A stretch of DNA of 64,000 nucleotides from Capitella teleta. Its lineage: Eukaryota > Annelida > Polychaeta > Capitellidae. Each line of letters begins with the position of its first letter. The first letter of the stretch is position 1. The translations under genes and the position numbers were made by a program. The DNA lies in the NCBI GenBank assembly GCA_000328365.1, contig KB309773.1, forward strand, positions 330,018-394,017, in the 5' to 3' direction. Below, in pieces: positions 24,508 to 38,288 of this stretch. The notes under the pieces were generated by a model. It was not told where the DNA came from. It made no database searches and saw only the letters and a list, made by a program, of their open reading frames with translations.

Positions 24508-25774
24508 AACTACTGACCATATAGCCCCAATATTAAGTCACTAAATCACAAGATTAAGACCTGTGCGGTAAGACGTAGAGATATTAGGTTTTTATGCCAC
24601 AATGGCTTCGTGCTGGTGGTGTGCAGATTACACCTATTCATTCTCTCGGTGTGTGTTTCACACTCATTTCGGCTTCTGTGCTGAACAACAGCATCTTATG
24701 GTCAATCATAGAGGCTCAGAAGCTGATTAAATCACATCATATACAATGTTAATGGCGCAAAAAGGGAGGCGAGGTATGCCACATCTTCATCAGATTTCTG
24801 TCTTCTTAGGACGTTCACGGGCCTAAATATAATTCACGAGAAAACAAACACTTGTAAACTATGTTACTTGAAATGTCACTGAACAGGGTTGCATTTAGAA
24901 ATACAATTGTTACATCATATTACAGTCATATACCTAATTGTGTGTCAATCCGTACACTTTACAAGGCGAGAGTCGTCATGAAAATATATGGTGCGTTCTG
25001 AAAATATAATTAATATGTGATATGACATTCAAGGAATCTTGAGATATATTTATAATAATGATAATGACCTATATTTTATACTTTCGTAGGTTGACTGCTT
25101 CGAAGTCATTTTGAAGATTCCTGATCATAGAGGTACTATATTACATTTAGAGGAAACACGCTATGTTATTTTGGTTCCTACGCGTGGATATAGGTCAAAC
25201 TGATCAGCTGACTGTTGAGTGAATTATGGGATAGCACTCAGCCGGAAGGAAGTACTTCCGCAGCCATTAATTCAATTCTCACAGGAAGCAGAAATGCACC
25301 CACCCTCGCGATACGTGTTATATTATTCTAAAAATATTTTCATATGGCGTTATCTAAGGGTAAATTTTATCAGATTGGCTGACCTAAATAAGTTGCAGCC
25401 ATTAAAACTCGCCTTTCTAATTCACTGCATTGAGTGCAATTTCCCTCTGGGAACAATGTGATGAATCCAAACTTCACTTTGGGAAACAAATTTTGCTAAA
25501 TGGATGCCTCGAACACGTTTTATAGCGAAGTCTTATAAGCATATTTCATTCGGAAAATAACAGTTCGGCAAAAACAGGAATGAAATAAAAATAAAAATAT
25601 TCTATATGATTGTCACAGTGATTATAGAATTATAGAAATGATTCGTTATAGAGTACCTGTCCTTGACCTGGTTTACAAAAAAAAAAATTAATAATAATAT
25701 TGAGTAAGAAGACACCTAAGTCCCATCTGGCGGAGATGATATATTATTATCGTCTGCTAAGTTGGAAGTACAGA

Positions 25775-26084
25775 ACCGGCGGACTGCAATTCTATGCCAA
25801 ACGAGGGGGTCGTGGTCCCGGGTTCGAGACCCGATCAGACCAAGAGCGTTATGATTGTGAATTATAATTGTAATTCGTTATAATTGTTATTCTTCGGTGA
25901 CTCTGCAGTGCTGCCCAACTGCGTAACAAGGCCTGGGTGCTGTGTACTACTGTCTATGGTGGTATGCAGGATAAAGAACCCTTGGGATTTATCGATAAGA
26001 GTAGGGGAAAACCCCGGTCACGGGCCTTCTGTTCTGGCGCCCGTATCATCCGAATGGTTTGGGTGGAGCCGTAAAACCCCATCA
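25775..26084 (+). mobile_element. tRNA-derived SINE, copy lacking the A box
   Basis: Plus-strand copy starting inside the tRNA-like head, with an intact B box (GGTTCGAGACCCG near 25822) and the complete body through the 3' end GGAGCCGTAAAACCCCATCA. The A-box end of the head is missing or unrecognisable. No clear target-site duplication. Confidence 0.8.
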
Positions 26085-28157
26085 TGATCAACGTTTCAGT
26101 CGTTTTACTGATATGCTTAACTGCGTGTCGGGGTTCCGAGGGCCATGGGCGATTTAGCTGTACTTAATAGGTGTATGTCCCTGGTATTTCGACATGTCGA
26201 TGTTATACTGTACGTACTTGGATATTTCAGCGTTCCACTGTTAAAATGGTGAATCCGTGATCAAAATGATACATGCCATCTCTAGTCCGACACTTCCCTC
26301 TCCCCATTTATGATTACACCCTGTCCCCTATCATCTTAACAATTAATATAACACTCTCAACAAACTCCATCGACTCATTCTGCCACTCCAACATTATGAC
26401 CCACATAGTCAAAAATCAGATATAATCATTGACAACATCAAGCATCAGTGATTCCAGCATTGAAACCAAGGGCCATGTGACACAATAGTTGCCCTTTTGT
26501 CATGATGCTTCCTACACCCTCACGAGGCTTGGTTATCAAAGGACTATGTCAGGACGACAGATTGGTTTTCACCCTTTCGGGGCTTAACAGGTCACCAAAC
26601 GTCACCCCCTCAGAGTCTCTTATCTCATTCCAACAAGCAGAATCTCTTGTGGGCAGATTTTGACAGATTGAATAGTGCAGCCAGTGACTGTGCACCTGCC
26701 TGCGAAGCAGTGATTAGATTACTAGATTGATCTATTTGATACTCGGGAGCATCCATACTGTTATTGTTGTGGGCTTCAATAAGTTTGATATGTTTGTTAA
26801 TAGTGGTTATAACTGTTACCTGAACATATCACAGGTGTTGTTGGCAATGCGTGATGACGAAGAGCTAAATAAAAATCCATCCTCTGTATTCCTCTTTTTT
26901 CTGTTTTCACTTTCTAGTCATTCAAGTAGCTTTCATTCATTCACTCATTCTTCATACCTATGATGTTATCAGGGGTAACCTTGTGACACGAAACGAGAAT
27001 AAAGACATGAAACTAACGCCAATTGACCAAATACAGGCAGCAAACCAAGACAGACAGCTCACGTATTGACCCCTGGGTTCGTTTGCTAATTTTAATCCTG
27101 TACATGAACGACTATCCAGTTATACCAGATTTTACCAAGGTGCATTAGTTTTGTGCTTTTCGTAGTACCATTATGAATATTTTTATGTGCTATAGCGAAT
27201 CAGAGATCAGTTCAGACAGCAATGCTCGGTTAGCTGCTATCTATAGTTACGACAACATGGTTGACAAACAGAACAAGCGAAGGTATTTGGATGTCTTTGA
27301 ACTGACTGCCTCATATTGACGTTTGCTTAGCTTAATTTGCACCCGCGAAGCGTCGTTGTAAATTTAGGTTGTGAGCACTGTGATAAAACTTGAAATGCAC
27401 TGAGGTATGCATACTCTTTCGTGGCAAATTATCGTCAAATATAATTGCTGCCGTCCATTTCTTGGAAGGTTTCAAAAGTAGAATCATTACCTGAAGGGTC
27501 TCATTCATCAATGTCTATGACTCTCACCAGAAAACTACGTTAATGTAAGGAGTCACACCGAAGGAAATCATAGAAATACCTTTGGGGAGGAATTATTATG
27601 CCGGTATCAATGTCTGTGTCTCATTAACTTAAAAGGCTTCATAGTGGATCTCAATTCTTTATGGATCTGGCTTCGTGTGATTTGGTTACCCACACGAGAA
27701 ACAACCATATTTGTTGAACAATAAGCCAATACTGAGAAATTCCTAGTTAGATTGCAAACCTCTGTGATGGAAATTGCAATCTATCAGCAAAAGGTCATCA
27801 GTCTCGCAACCTTGAACATAACTTACGAAGCCTTGCTCCAAAGAATCCTGTCTTGTTCTGATCATAATAGTCCAATCGGTGCGATGTCGCCCGCATACTC
27901 AATGGTTTTAATGTTCTTAGAGTTTCATGATGGTCATTTGTATCATACGTGAATAGCACAGGTGATTAGGCCCAAGCCCCGGGTGCCTTGATTCTTGGTA
28001 CTGATCGGCCCACGCGATGATGACGTAGAGCCACTACTTTCTAAACAGTATAATTTACCAGTAAACATTTAATTGAAAACAATATTACGCTCAATTTTAC
28101 ATGAAAACATAAAACATAAACAAAACACAACGCAGTTTAGCTTGAAAAACTATAGCG

Positions 28158-28229
28158 TTTTTTTGGTTTTGTTTTTGTTTTTTTGTTTTGTTTTGTTTTG
28201 TTTTTGTTTTGTTTTGGTTTTTTTTTTCC
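28158..28229 (+). repeat. TTTTG-rich low-complexity tract
   Basis: Repeated GTTTT/GTTTTT units ending in a T run. Confidence 0.85.
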
Positions 28230-29263
28230 AACTAACCGCAAGTCATTGAGTTCTAGTGTAGTGTTATGAAACACTTGAGGATTAAATGATTCACATGCTT
28301 GTAAACAATTGCTCCATGCATATGGTCAAACAAGAATCTCACATGACACCTTAGCCAATAGCGCATAGCATCTTTCGCCTCATTGTCTGCGTGATATGTC
28401 TGTGTGGCTAAGTAATTAAGATGATGTATACCGCCATTACATGCTTAGGGGGAAACTCATATAACACACTTTTAATCAAGCAAGTATACAACCACCCAGA
28501 TTGGCTCGCCCTAAAGCCTCAATTACCCATTCAAGCGGAATTCAATAGCAAACAAATTCGTTTCTATTTCGCAGTAGTTCTTTCCCGGCACAACAGAGTC
28601 AACGAGTGCACAGAGGGGCACCGATTAGACGAATAAATGACTCACTTTCCCTGCCAAAGTGATATTAACATCCAGTCCCATTCAGCGCCCATTATAGCAC
28701 GGGGTGGGTGGAGCCTCGTCGTAAATCCGTCAGAGTGTAATTTTTCTCACCGGATTTGTCTATGGCTTTACCCCTGTTAGCACAGCAGCACCATATGTGT
28801 GTTGAGGGGCTGAAAGTGACCTTCACACTCACTTTATGCAGTAATCTTTCCTTTGATCATGTTTATGTTGCTGGGTGTCAAGTGATTTCGTTTTGTTGGA
28901 AATCTGGGCACACAGTCTACAGTTTCCATGTAATTGGGTCGGTTGAAGCCGCACGTTGAGGCCATCTCCTTCTGAGTCATTTCGTCGAAATCCAACCCCG
29001 TTAAGTGGTTCAATTTTCCAATGAAAGGGCGTGATGGACATTTGATCTCCTGGTGGAACGTCAGGTGACTGCCAATAAAATCGATCAGCTGCACTTCCTA
29101 TTAAGCTGTAAATGTCAAGGTATCCTTGCTACACTGTGTCTCTGGTATTATTTGTTCATCAACTCAGTAGGCTGGCAACCAAATGAGTGTTTGCCTGTTT
29201 TTACATTTCTGTGAATAGCGTGGGGTTGTTCTTTTCTGACCGACGATATGTGTGACATTGACA

Positions 29264-29574
29264 TGATAACATAACATGATGGGGTTTTACGGCTCTACCC
29301 AAACAATTCGGATGATACGGGCGCCAGAACAGAAGGTTATGGACCGTGGTTTCCCCCTACCCTTATCGATAAATCCCAAGGGTTCTTTATCCTGCTTACC
29401 ACCATAGACGTAATGCACAGCGCCCAGGCCTTGTTACGCAGTTGGGCAGCACTGCAGAGTCACCGAAGAATTATAATTATAACGAATTACAATTACAATT
29501 CACAATCATAACGCTCGTGGTCTGATCGGGTCTCGAACTCGGGACTTCGACTCCCACGGTTGGCATAGGATTTA
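29264..29574 (-). mobile_element. tRNA-derived SINE, 5'-truncated copy with 11 bp TSD
   Basis: Minus-strand SINE body and B box, ending within the head near the GGCATAGGAT-equivalent, so the A box is absent. It is flanked by the 11 bp direct repeat TGACATTGACA (29253-29263 and 29575-29585). Several substitutions relative to the copies at 37962 and 49814 suggest intermediate age. Confidence 0.8.
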
Positions 29575-30444
29575 TGACATTGACAGCCCCGAATTAAGCT
29601 ATACATTAGATGTGGTTCTGAGTGATCACGTGATCATTGACCCCGTCGCCTTGACCCTTCTGCTGCCCCTAGCTGAGGTCACGACCCCTGTCTCGGTGCT
29701 TAGTTGAGGAGAACAAGTTACGGCGAACGTGTGTCTCCGATGCGGCTGAGCCGCTAAGCCAAGTACGTATCTGTTTGATATGTAATTACCATCCTGACAA
29801 CATGGGTTCTAGATCAGTCATTCATTAATTATGCACACATTCATGAGCACGAAGTATTCCCCGTTTTCATGCGAGCAACCATGCATGATGATCCTGCAAT
29901 TTTGTGCATAGCGCATAATTATACCACTCAGTGAGTCTGTCGGCCAATCAGCCTTGTGTATTTAAGTGATTTATTCATACATAAATAACGCCTATAAATA
30001 AACAAAATAGCATAGATTACTCTCGCCATTCACTTAATGTTAAAGTCTCAAAATGCAATTTCATAACGACTCCGCTCATTGGACGTTATGATCACATATG
30101 CGTTAAAATAAGCCATGCGGAAGAATAGCACAAAGATCGCCTGCACGATGGCGTCGCCTCGATTTTCAGTCGGCAATTATGCATACCACCACCAGAGTTT
30201 GGTGTTAATACCAAATGTCGGAGAAACTTTACTCTTTAATTTATATGTTTTGACAAGTGCCGTATATTTATCGATTTTAAAGAATGTATTGCATAATTCG
30301 AATTAAATGAAAACGATATAAAGTTTCAGCGTTCACAAAATCCAGTTCTGCTTCTGCTGGAACATGCCAAATATGAACTACTCAGTTATGATGGCGCATA
30401 ATGAAGTTGTCGACAAAAATAATTGTGACAACTACCTTGTTAAA

Positions 30445-31119
30445 CAGAGTAAGCCAAAAGTAGTCTATCTACTCCATGTTAGAAACAAAAACTCTAAAAT
30501 TTGCTCAATGTATCAATTAATCCAAAAAATAACTACCTGGTATGGATTGACTATATTATTCTGCATCCATTTAAGCAAAGAAGTCAAGTAAGGAGCATAT
30601 TTCGAATGAGGGAGGAACATTTAAATGCAAGTAGTGAGTGATCGCGAAGAGAGCAATATCAGATGAGCCCCTGAATGAGCATTGATGAATGTCATCTATT
30701 GTAGGGTGTTCAAACAAACTCTCTGCTTTATTTTAATTTTAGGAGATAAACAATAGTGCTACTGTCACAACTATAGCACTCTAAAACAAAACAATCAAAT
30801 GAGAGCGTTGTCTTAATTATGCGTTCAATGAAGCCTATCCATGGTCCGGGGCTCTGTTTGCCGCCAAAAGTGGAAATATCACGTACAGAATGTTGAGTTC
30901 ACGCTATTAATTGAGCTAAATGGGCACACGTGTTGATGAACTTGGAATAGAAATGATAGAAATAGCAACACAGCATGCCAGACTAACCAGACCAAGTATT
31001 TATTTATCTTATCTTTGAATAATTTTACGCTGCGATCTCTTTCTCAGAAATGCGTAGCATAATTCTAAAGCATTGAGATCTTTAGCATGGAGTAGATAGA
31101 CTACTTTTGGCTCACTCTG
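30445..31119. mobile_element. 675 bp non-autonomous element with 39 bp terminal inverted repeats
   Basis: The left end (30445-30483) and the reverse complement of the right end (31081-31119) share 36 of 39 bases, beginning CAGAGTRAGCCAAAAGTAGT. A TA follows the right end. The left flank is TAAA, so a target duplication is not firm. No coding capacity is visible. Interior sequence is related to 49553-49799 plus 50177-50368. The superfamily is not assigned. Confidence 0.6.
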
Positions 31120-31832
31120 TATTTTGGAGAAAAAAAAATATTCCACGAGGATAATTTTTACGCTATAATCGGAGATGGCCAATCCATTCATGAGCATTTT
31201 GCCGCTGGAGCAATCATAACGTTTAACATCAACCATGCATGAATACTCTTGTGTTTTTGAATTTACCGACCTCGACTTCATCTCGTAGGTTAGTTGGCTC
31301 CACATTCACTTGAACATTATCAATCCTAGTATAATCACCTCCTTTCCGTGATTTTGCCTTTATTATATCACACGACTTTGATTACCATGGTGTCAATTTT
31401 AAATAACAGTTTGAGCCAGAGTATAGTTTCGCATTGTATCAAATTCTATAATTAGGGAATAAGCTGGTGATTCCAGGCCCCAAACGATTGACTCAGCCAC
31501 GGTCCGATAGTTTCATTTCTTACCAACTATAACCATGTTTTTCTGAAACGAGAACACCGGGAGTGGAATCGAAGCTATGCTACGGGCACTATTTTGAGAA
31601 AAGTTCGCTCATAAAACTATTCATTACTGCTCGTAGCTAATTACCACACATCAACATATAAACGAATGCTCACAATTTAATTGTGATTACATATACAATG
31701 CAGTATAAATAGGGATCTAAACATACAGTTGTATACAAGCGTGGGGAGGTTAAACCCACTTTGCTCTTTATGAAGCAGACCATTAGAGCAGCCGCGGTCG
31801 GACGTGGGTAGTGAGGGGGGGGGGGGGGGTAC

Positions 31833-31882
31833 NNNNNNNNNNNNNNNNNNNNNNNNNNNNNNNNNNNNNNNNNNNNNNNNNN
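31833..31882. other. Assembly gap (50 N) beside a poly-G run
   Basis: Exactly 50 N, next to a G run at 31815-31829. The round length suggests a placeholder of unknown true size. Confidence 1.
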
Positions 31883-33466
31883 AAGCACTGTCAATAGCAA
31901 CTCGACCCTTGAGCAGTGAACGTCTCTGTGTCCAATAATCTCATTACGTTGTAGCAGAGTTGTCTTCGCTCTGTTCATAGTCAACATCATTTATAACGTC
32001 GGTCGTAGGCCCTGCTCTTGAAACAAGTTTTTTCCTGATAAAATACTGGCCAGAATTTAATTTCAAATGGCTACATTTCTTTTTCAAATAATTATTTATT
32101 TTTTTTTCTAAATTACATCAGTAATCTCCGGCACTTTTAACTTCTAATTAAGGTAATACATTATAACAGATGCACTTGCATACACCAACCAATACGCATC
32201 GCATTGCTACTCTTGTTTGTATGGCATAAACAGGTAGTAAAAGTCTGACCTTCACAGTCATGCGAGTTTGATGCGACGCACTGAACGTTGCGCCTCAACA
32301 AGGAAGCCATTTTACGGGCGAATCGGGAACTATGATGTTAGCATGATTGGGCCACGAGTAAGAGCATCTAGCCACGAAGGGAGTGAACGAATGCACTCTC
32401 TGAACTCATCGATTCGCACAAAAATTTGAAATACGTGGAAGTTCATCGCCACGCCCATTGGGCAAGATTGATCACATGATGCAATAATTTCATTGGATGT
32501 TGCTTTTGCATTTTATGGAACTGAATAACAACGCCCAGTAGCGATGCTTAGTCCATAAAAGACACGCAATACAGCCTATACTCCATCATTCTGCACATCA
32601 ACAGGAGTGACACAAATGATGGATCTGTTGATTTAGAGGTATTTCCTATCATGTGTAACCGATTTACATGTAGGCGTTAATCAATAGTTCAGCCTTATAT
32701 ATTTGTGATATCGATTCCACGAACTGAGCACTGGTCTAAATGATGCCATCGTCGACTTCCGCGAAGGAACAATCTGATCGTTTAACAAGCGGAACTCTGG
32801 TACAAAAACTAAATAAAGATTATAAATGAGGTGGAGATTATGACACCATTGAGAATAACCTCAGATAAAGCGCAGTTGGGCAATTAAAATGCAAACATCG
32901 TGATAGGTTAATTGTTTAAACACTCTTTTTCTCAAAGAAAACAAACCATGGATGACTGGGCCGATCTTCTGTTCCTTATTCTTGGAGAGTGGGGCAACCG
33001 GATGTATTATGCACACTTCTGTTGTGTTGAAATATAGGGGGGTGGGTAGTATTGCTGATATATTATGCAAACACTGATAATTAAGTGTAGGAGAACCAGA
33101 ATAAGATGAGTGGGTAATTTGATGCCACCATGGTAATCAAATGTCTATTGAACTCCATCCCAACCTAGTACCACATATTTAGGTATCATTATTACAATTA
33201 GATTTGAGACATTGACGTTCCGAAAGTGCGCTGATCACGTGATCTCTTTATTCATTACACTATAATAATTCTTTATTCAATACAATATATAATTCTTGGG
33301 CAAACTTCATTCATTACAATATAATATAATTTTTTAAACATTATATTTATGCTGATTATATTCGACCTAAATAGGCACCTATGTAAATGCAGAATAAGGG
33401 ATCGTCCATTTATTGAGACGCATAAAATATACAGACAATATTCCATAGCAATGTTCCATTTAATTG

Positions 33467-33510
33467 TATTATTATTATTTTATTATTTTTTTTTTTTTTT
33501 TTTTTTTTTT
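33467..33510 (+). repeat. (TTA)n then poly-T tract
   Basis: Short TTA repeats passing into a T run of over 25 bases. Confidence 0.85.
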
Positions 33511-36500
33511 GCAAAAAAGTGAGTGCGAAAAACAAACATACTTCTTGGCTTCTTGTTTGTTCAACATGCATTATTGGATTATAATATATATATTAAAGAA
33601 TGCAATTTACAAGACATACATCGAATGATTGGAAGTATAATTATGACAAAAATCAGCCAGATAGGTAGCTAAGATATATATTTTAATTACGGACTTAAAA
33701 ACAAGTTCACAGCAAATAAACACAAGAACAAAATTCTATGAAATAAAAATTCTGTGAAATAATAGGATCACCGTGTTCAAATGATCATTCACCAAGCATT
33801 GTCAACTGTTTTAATGAACATAAACACCTATAAAAGCGCAAAAATAATGAAATATCCTATAATATCGCTCAATAATCAATCATGATGTGGCAATAACCAT
33901 GGTTATTTACCCCTGTATGTGACGTCCGAAAATTCCCCCTTTTTTCAGCTGGTATGATCATGACGCAATCAGATCGCAATTTGAAGCCATTAAAATTCCC
34001 AACTATCGCTCACAATAGTAAACCTCGTCTTGCGCGCCTTCGTGACAATAATTTGATATAATTGAACTCTCCGGATGGGAGTATTATCTCAGACACAACT
34101 TATTTGAATACATTGCAAAGATTGGATCATTTTTAAGCAAAATAAAATAACACCATTGCAACCAACTAGTGACGTCATAGCGTTACATGCAAGAACACGT
34201 TAAAAATAGAGCGCAATGTAAGGTCATAGTGCGATACATATCACGGAGATGGATGCCTTAGAATCAGTTGGCAAAGGAGCATCTGTGCAAGGGCCTATCC
34301 CACCAGGAGTAGAAATGAATCGGGTTTTGCTGGGCTCACAATTGTCGGAATGTCAAGAAAGGGTCTTTTAGTGATTAGTCAAAGTTGGAATTCAACCCCA
34401 AGAGAATTCACGGGATTTTCTAAGGATGAAATCGATCTTAAAGAAGTTGTGAAGCTGAGAAACTTACATCCGTATCTTTGGAAAATCTCATTGCAATCTT
34501 ATTGGGGAAGTAGCAAGGGTTTGTATAAAAACGTAAGAAGGTCATTGATGACACGTGCTTTGCTTCCTTTGACCTTCAAATTGACAGTTCTCTTGTTTCA
34601 TTAAAGGGTCGCCATAGAAACGTTTCGACTTATGCGATTGCTTACACAGCCCTTCATGTTGAATGATTCACTTTCATTCTTATAGCTTCCGAATTCAGGA
34701 ACGAACTGCACCTCAAATTAATTTGGGGCATCTGATAACTGGAAATCTTTCATTGATACGAAAGTTTAGAAATTACGTTCATACAACGTATAAACAGCCA
34801 AAGCTAAAAGTGCGACAAAAATGAATTCCAAAGTTAAACAAGCAAATAGCCATTGCAGAAGCGTTTGCATATATCTGTCCTTTATTTGTTGCAGACGCTA
34901 ATGTAGCTCACACTATTCCATTGTTTGGTAATGCATTGCACACAATATTGTATCACAAACAATCCTTATGTTACGGACTTTGTTCTTGCACACGAACATA
35001 AATATATCCTGACATTCACCTTTAATTTCGAAATTGCTGACGCCCAAATCGTGTTAAAATCACCATACCACCATTGGTTGTCTATTCTTCCGAGTTATTG
35101 CAGCGACAAGTTCATGAAAATTAATGAGAATTTTGAACCTTGATTGAGGCCTGAGGACATATCTATATATGTGAGATGAGCGTAATATATTTCCTACATA
35201 CCCCCCATGACACTCAGTCATATCCTGGCCATCATCCGATCCTTGACACACTCAATCTTTCTCGCGTTATTGGGGTGGGAACCTTGGTCATTAATCACTC
35301 TGTTGAGTGCCAGTCAAATCAGGTTGATTCCGCGGTATTGCACGAATAATAAACCCACTTTTCACAAACACATGGTGCAAATCACGGGGTAATTGTGCTT
35401 ATGTTCCGAAGTGGCGCTGAATTTAAATCAAGGACCACAGGTACCTAGGTTATAATTACACACAATGAACGACTATGTACCATTTATTAAGTCGTCATTA
35501 TAACTTCTTATGCAGAAGCCTGTCTTAGTAATTTCTACGAATTAATTTACCACAATATATTTCGGAGGTGAGATATGAGTTTGTCTCTTGATTATAATAC
35601 ATAATTATATAATCGCTCTTTATTGGCGAAACAAATGAGTGCAAAGGTCAATAAGTACGTTACCCCAGAGTATTGCTACTCACCACGGATGGACATACGG
35701 AATCGAACAGTGCAATGTCGCTTCAGGGCAGAGATCGATATTTGCATACAATATTTCGCTATTCATTTTATATGTATATCTATGCTGGACCATGGTGATC
35801 CCCTTGGACGTCCAAATAACTTAATGTTATATTTGACTTATTTTGTCGGATGTGAGATTGTTTTCGTAGAATTTGAGGCCGGAAGAAAAAGAAACATCGG
35901 ACCAATGTTCCACTTGGCACTGTCAGATATTAAATTTCTTCCAATCGGGATTCTGTATTCCCAGGCCAAGAACAATGCAGTCATGCATTATATAGCACAT
36001 TATAGTACGTTCTATATGGAAATGACACAGTAAATAAGACTGTCATAACCCAACAGTCAATGTTATTATATTATTCATTTATCAGCCGATTATTTCATCC
36101 CGCTTGAGCATATATTGTGTGGTTTAACCTAAACTTACCAGATGTAGGCCAGAGGCACGTGGTGGAAAAGCACAAAATGTAACCGAAGCAACCCCGGAAT
36201 CATTTGTTGTTTTTAAGTGTACTTGCTCGCCATAAATTAATACAATGGAAGCATCACTCAACTACAATGAATATGTCTTCTGAAAATCCAGCATTTTGAT
36301 TGATGTGCTGTGTTCTATCGTGTAGCAAGGTGAATTAAATCAAACAGGTATACATTGCACTGATGAGAATCCCTGAAAAACACTCTTATCCCAATTGCAT
36401 TCTGCGAAAAAAACAAAAAACAAACAAACAATACAATGAGAACACATAGGGCAATGCACCGCATTCTGCGTTTTTAATGATTAAATTATATATTCCCGCA

Positions 36501-36683
36501 GATTATCTTCCTCTTGAGAGACATTGGTGGGCACGGAAAAATTGAACCAGTGGCCTCAGCATTTGCCTTTTGATCTTGGTGCAGACTCAAAAAACTTGTT
36601 TTGAATTTTTAAGTTCTTAAAAATATAGCGCTACGATATCTACGATATATACAGCGACTATACTACACTATATATTAAGATCA

Positions 36684-36717
36684 TTATATATATATATATA
36701 TATATTTTTTTTTTTTG
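36684..36717 (+). repeat. (TA)n then T run
   Basis: About ten TA units followed by T. A shorter (TA)n lies at 56718-56735. Confidence 0.85.
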
Positions 36718-37024
36718 TTGCGTCCTGTTTTCGCTGTATCAGCCACTGATTTTCACTGATTACCGCACATTTTTCCAATGAGACAGCGCTATTGTTCGAT
36801 ATAATTAAAAATACTGACTGGAATTGAGCTTTTTTTCCCACAACTATGCAGCAGACGCTGAACAGCTGCTTCAGAAATGAACAGTTTGTACTGAGAATAT
36901 ATTAGTATTGCCATAGGTTAAACACTAATAAACTCAACAAAATATTATTATCTTGCCTTTATGCAATTTCCTTTAATAGCCTTTCATCAAAACAAAACAC
37001 ATGCTCTCCAAACACCACAAACGA

Positions 37025-37140
37025 CCTATTTATCATGCACCTTATGAATCTCATCTCACCTACAACCTAACATTATGGGAACATTCACAAAAGAAACACA
37101 TTAACACTATGACCATGCTGCAAAAAAAGCTTTCCACGAC
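37025..37140 (+). mobile_element. Possible LINE reverse-transcriptase C-terminal scrap
   Basis: HLTYNLTLWEHSQKKHINTM and then LQKKL resembles the HLTYGL-x-x-WG-x-x-x-KKH-x-x-x-L-x-x-LQKKA block near the end of non-LTR reverse transcriptases. The match is short and nothing recognisable follows, so it may be coincidence. Confidence 0.3.
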
Positions 37141-37249
37141 ACTAAAAAAAAAAACAAAAACTTATGGACTAAGACATGCAGCACGGTTCAGTCGGTTCGA
37201 TGGGTATGCTCGCTTCAAACGCTTGCAGGAATAAGCTTGACTTAAAAAG

Positions 37250-37541
37250 GACCTCTGGTTGTTTTGAGCTAGTAACGGATGTTAGAGGTTGCATCCCAAA
37301 GGATAAAATAATACGCCTTTAATTTGACTGACATATTTTTAGACATATTCCTAGATGCATCGAATTTGTGAGCTTTAAAATATCGCTTTCTTCTCACGTT
37401 CGATTTCAGACTGTGGTGACGTGACACAAGTAATTATCCCAATGTTAACAATGGGAGCCGTCGAGTGAGCAGATTTCTAGCAGTTCTCATAAAAGAAACA
37501 TCGCACTCATCTCGTTTAAAGCTATTCTACATTAGCAGAAA
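37250..37541 (+). repeat. Inverted-repeat arm, left
   Basis: About 290 bp whose reverse complement recurs at 38823-39117 with roughly 80% identity by eye. A highly conserved core is TTTCAGACTGTGGTGACGTG. Other shared blocks are CTGTCGAGTGAGCAGAT-like and AGTTCTCATAAAAGAAA-like. It may be one end of a long-inverted-repeat transposon or one of two oppositely placed copies of a dispersed repeat. Confidence 0.75.
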
Positions 37542-37899
37542 ATTCATATGTCATTGACTTTTTTTAATTTTATGATTGCTATATAAAATTAATTTATTAT
37601 AAAATATAATATTTCATTCTTGTCTCATTCTTATAAGTGATCTACTATATGCACTCAAATATAGGATATTATTGAGCAAGGCAAATGGTCATATCCTTAT
37701 TAGGTAAAGAGTCGGAGAAACCAACTATGACAAAACCCACTGTGGGGGATTAGCTTGCAGATCACATAGGCGCCCGATGCTTTCTTCTAAGCCATCCAGC
37801 CCTCTCATGGTGATTTTCTGCCACTTACTGATTACTGTATCACATTCCCTCATGCATATTCTGTGTCCATGTGGATTGGATTACCGCCAGTTACTCAAT

Positions 37900-37961
37900 A
37901 CTATCATCAAGGTATGTGCTAATCACGCACCATCAATCTAATAGCACAAGTCAGCAAAGTG
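37900..37961 (+). mobile_element. LINE reverse-transcriptase remnant, left part
   Basis: The last codons before the SINE read RTINLIAQVSKV, matching the YRTISLISHASK motif in the finger region of non-LTR reverse transcriptases. It is the upstream part of the remnant that continues at 38289. Confidence 0.5.
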
Positions 37962-38288
37962 AGTGAGTGATTGGGGTTTTACGGCTCCACCCAACCCGTT
38001 CGGGTGATACGGGCGCCAGAACAGAAGGCCCGGGACCGGGGTTTCCCCCTACTCTTATCGATAAATCCCAAGGGTTTTTTATCCTGCATACCACCATAGA
38101 CAGTAGTACACAGCGCCCGGCCTTGTTACGCAGTTGGGCAGCACTGCAGAGTCACCGAAGAATTACAATTGTAATTCACAATCATAACGCCCGTGGCCTG
38201 ATCGGGTCTCGAACCCGGGACCTCGACCCCCACGGTCGGCATAGGATTGTAGTCAGCGGTTTAACCCACTGCGCTATCCGGTGCCCCT
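37962..38288 (-). mobile_element. Full-length tRNA-derived SINE inserted in a LINE remnant
   Basis: Complete minus-strand copy including A-box and B-box regions and a (CACT)n-type 3' tail. A perfect 13 bp target duplication, AGTCAGCAAAGTG, lies at 37949-37961 and 38289-38301. The duplicated site is inside a decayed reverse-transcriptase coding sequence: the frame encoding ...INLIAQVSKV runs into the left copy and ...SKVLLKIIVARLQ continues from the right copy. The SINE is therefore younger than the LINE. Confidence 0.9.

Larger units (their letters stand above)
24508..30444. other. Intergenic with two SINEs
   Basis: Apart from the SINEs at 25775 and 29264 and the TTTTG tract, only short unsupported frames. 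Confidence 0.55.
31120..37249. other. Intergenic, 6 kb without recognisable gene
   Basis: Contains the 50 N gap, homopolymer tracts and (TA)n. The longest frame (35623-36033) starts with TTG and has no recognisable motif. Confidence 0.55.

Noticed and set aside
28690-28730. GGTGGGTGGAGCC-like string as another SINE end
   Set aside because: Only about 12 bases match and the rest of the SINE is absent.
30442-31119. Shared PKVVYLLH peptide on opposite strands as a repeated protein domain
   Set aside because: It is simply the translation of the terminal inverted repeats of the transposon.
33893-33908. Palindromic ATAACCATGGTTAT
   Set aside because: Half-sites do not fit the RFX motif; simple palindrome only.
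35623-36033. 136-codon plus-strand open frame
   Set aside because: Starts with TTG, no signal peptide, domain or splice context; length is possible by chance in a window of this size.
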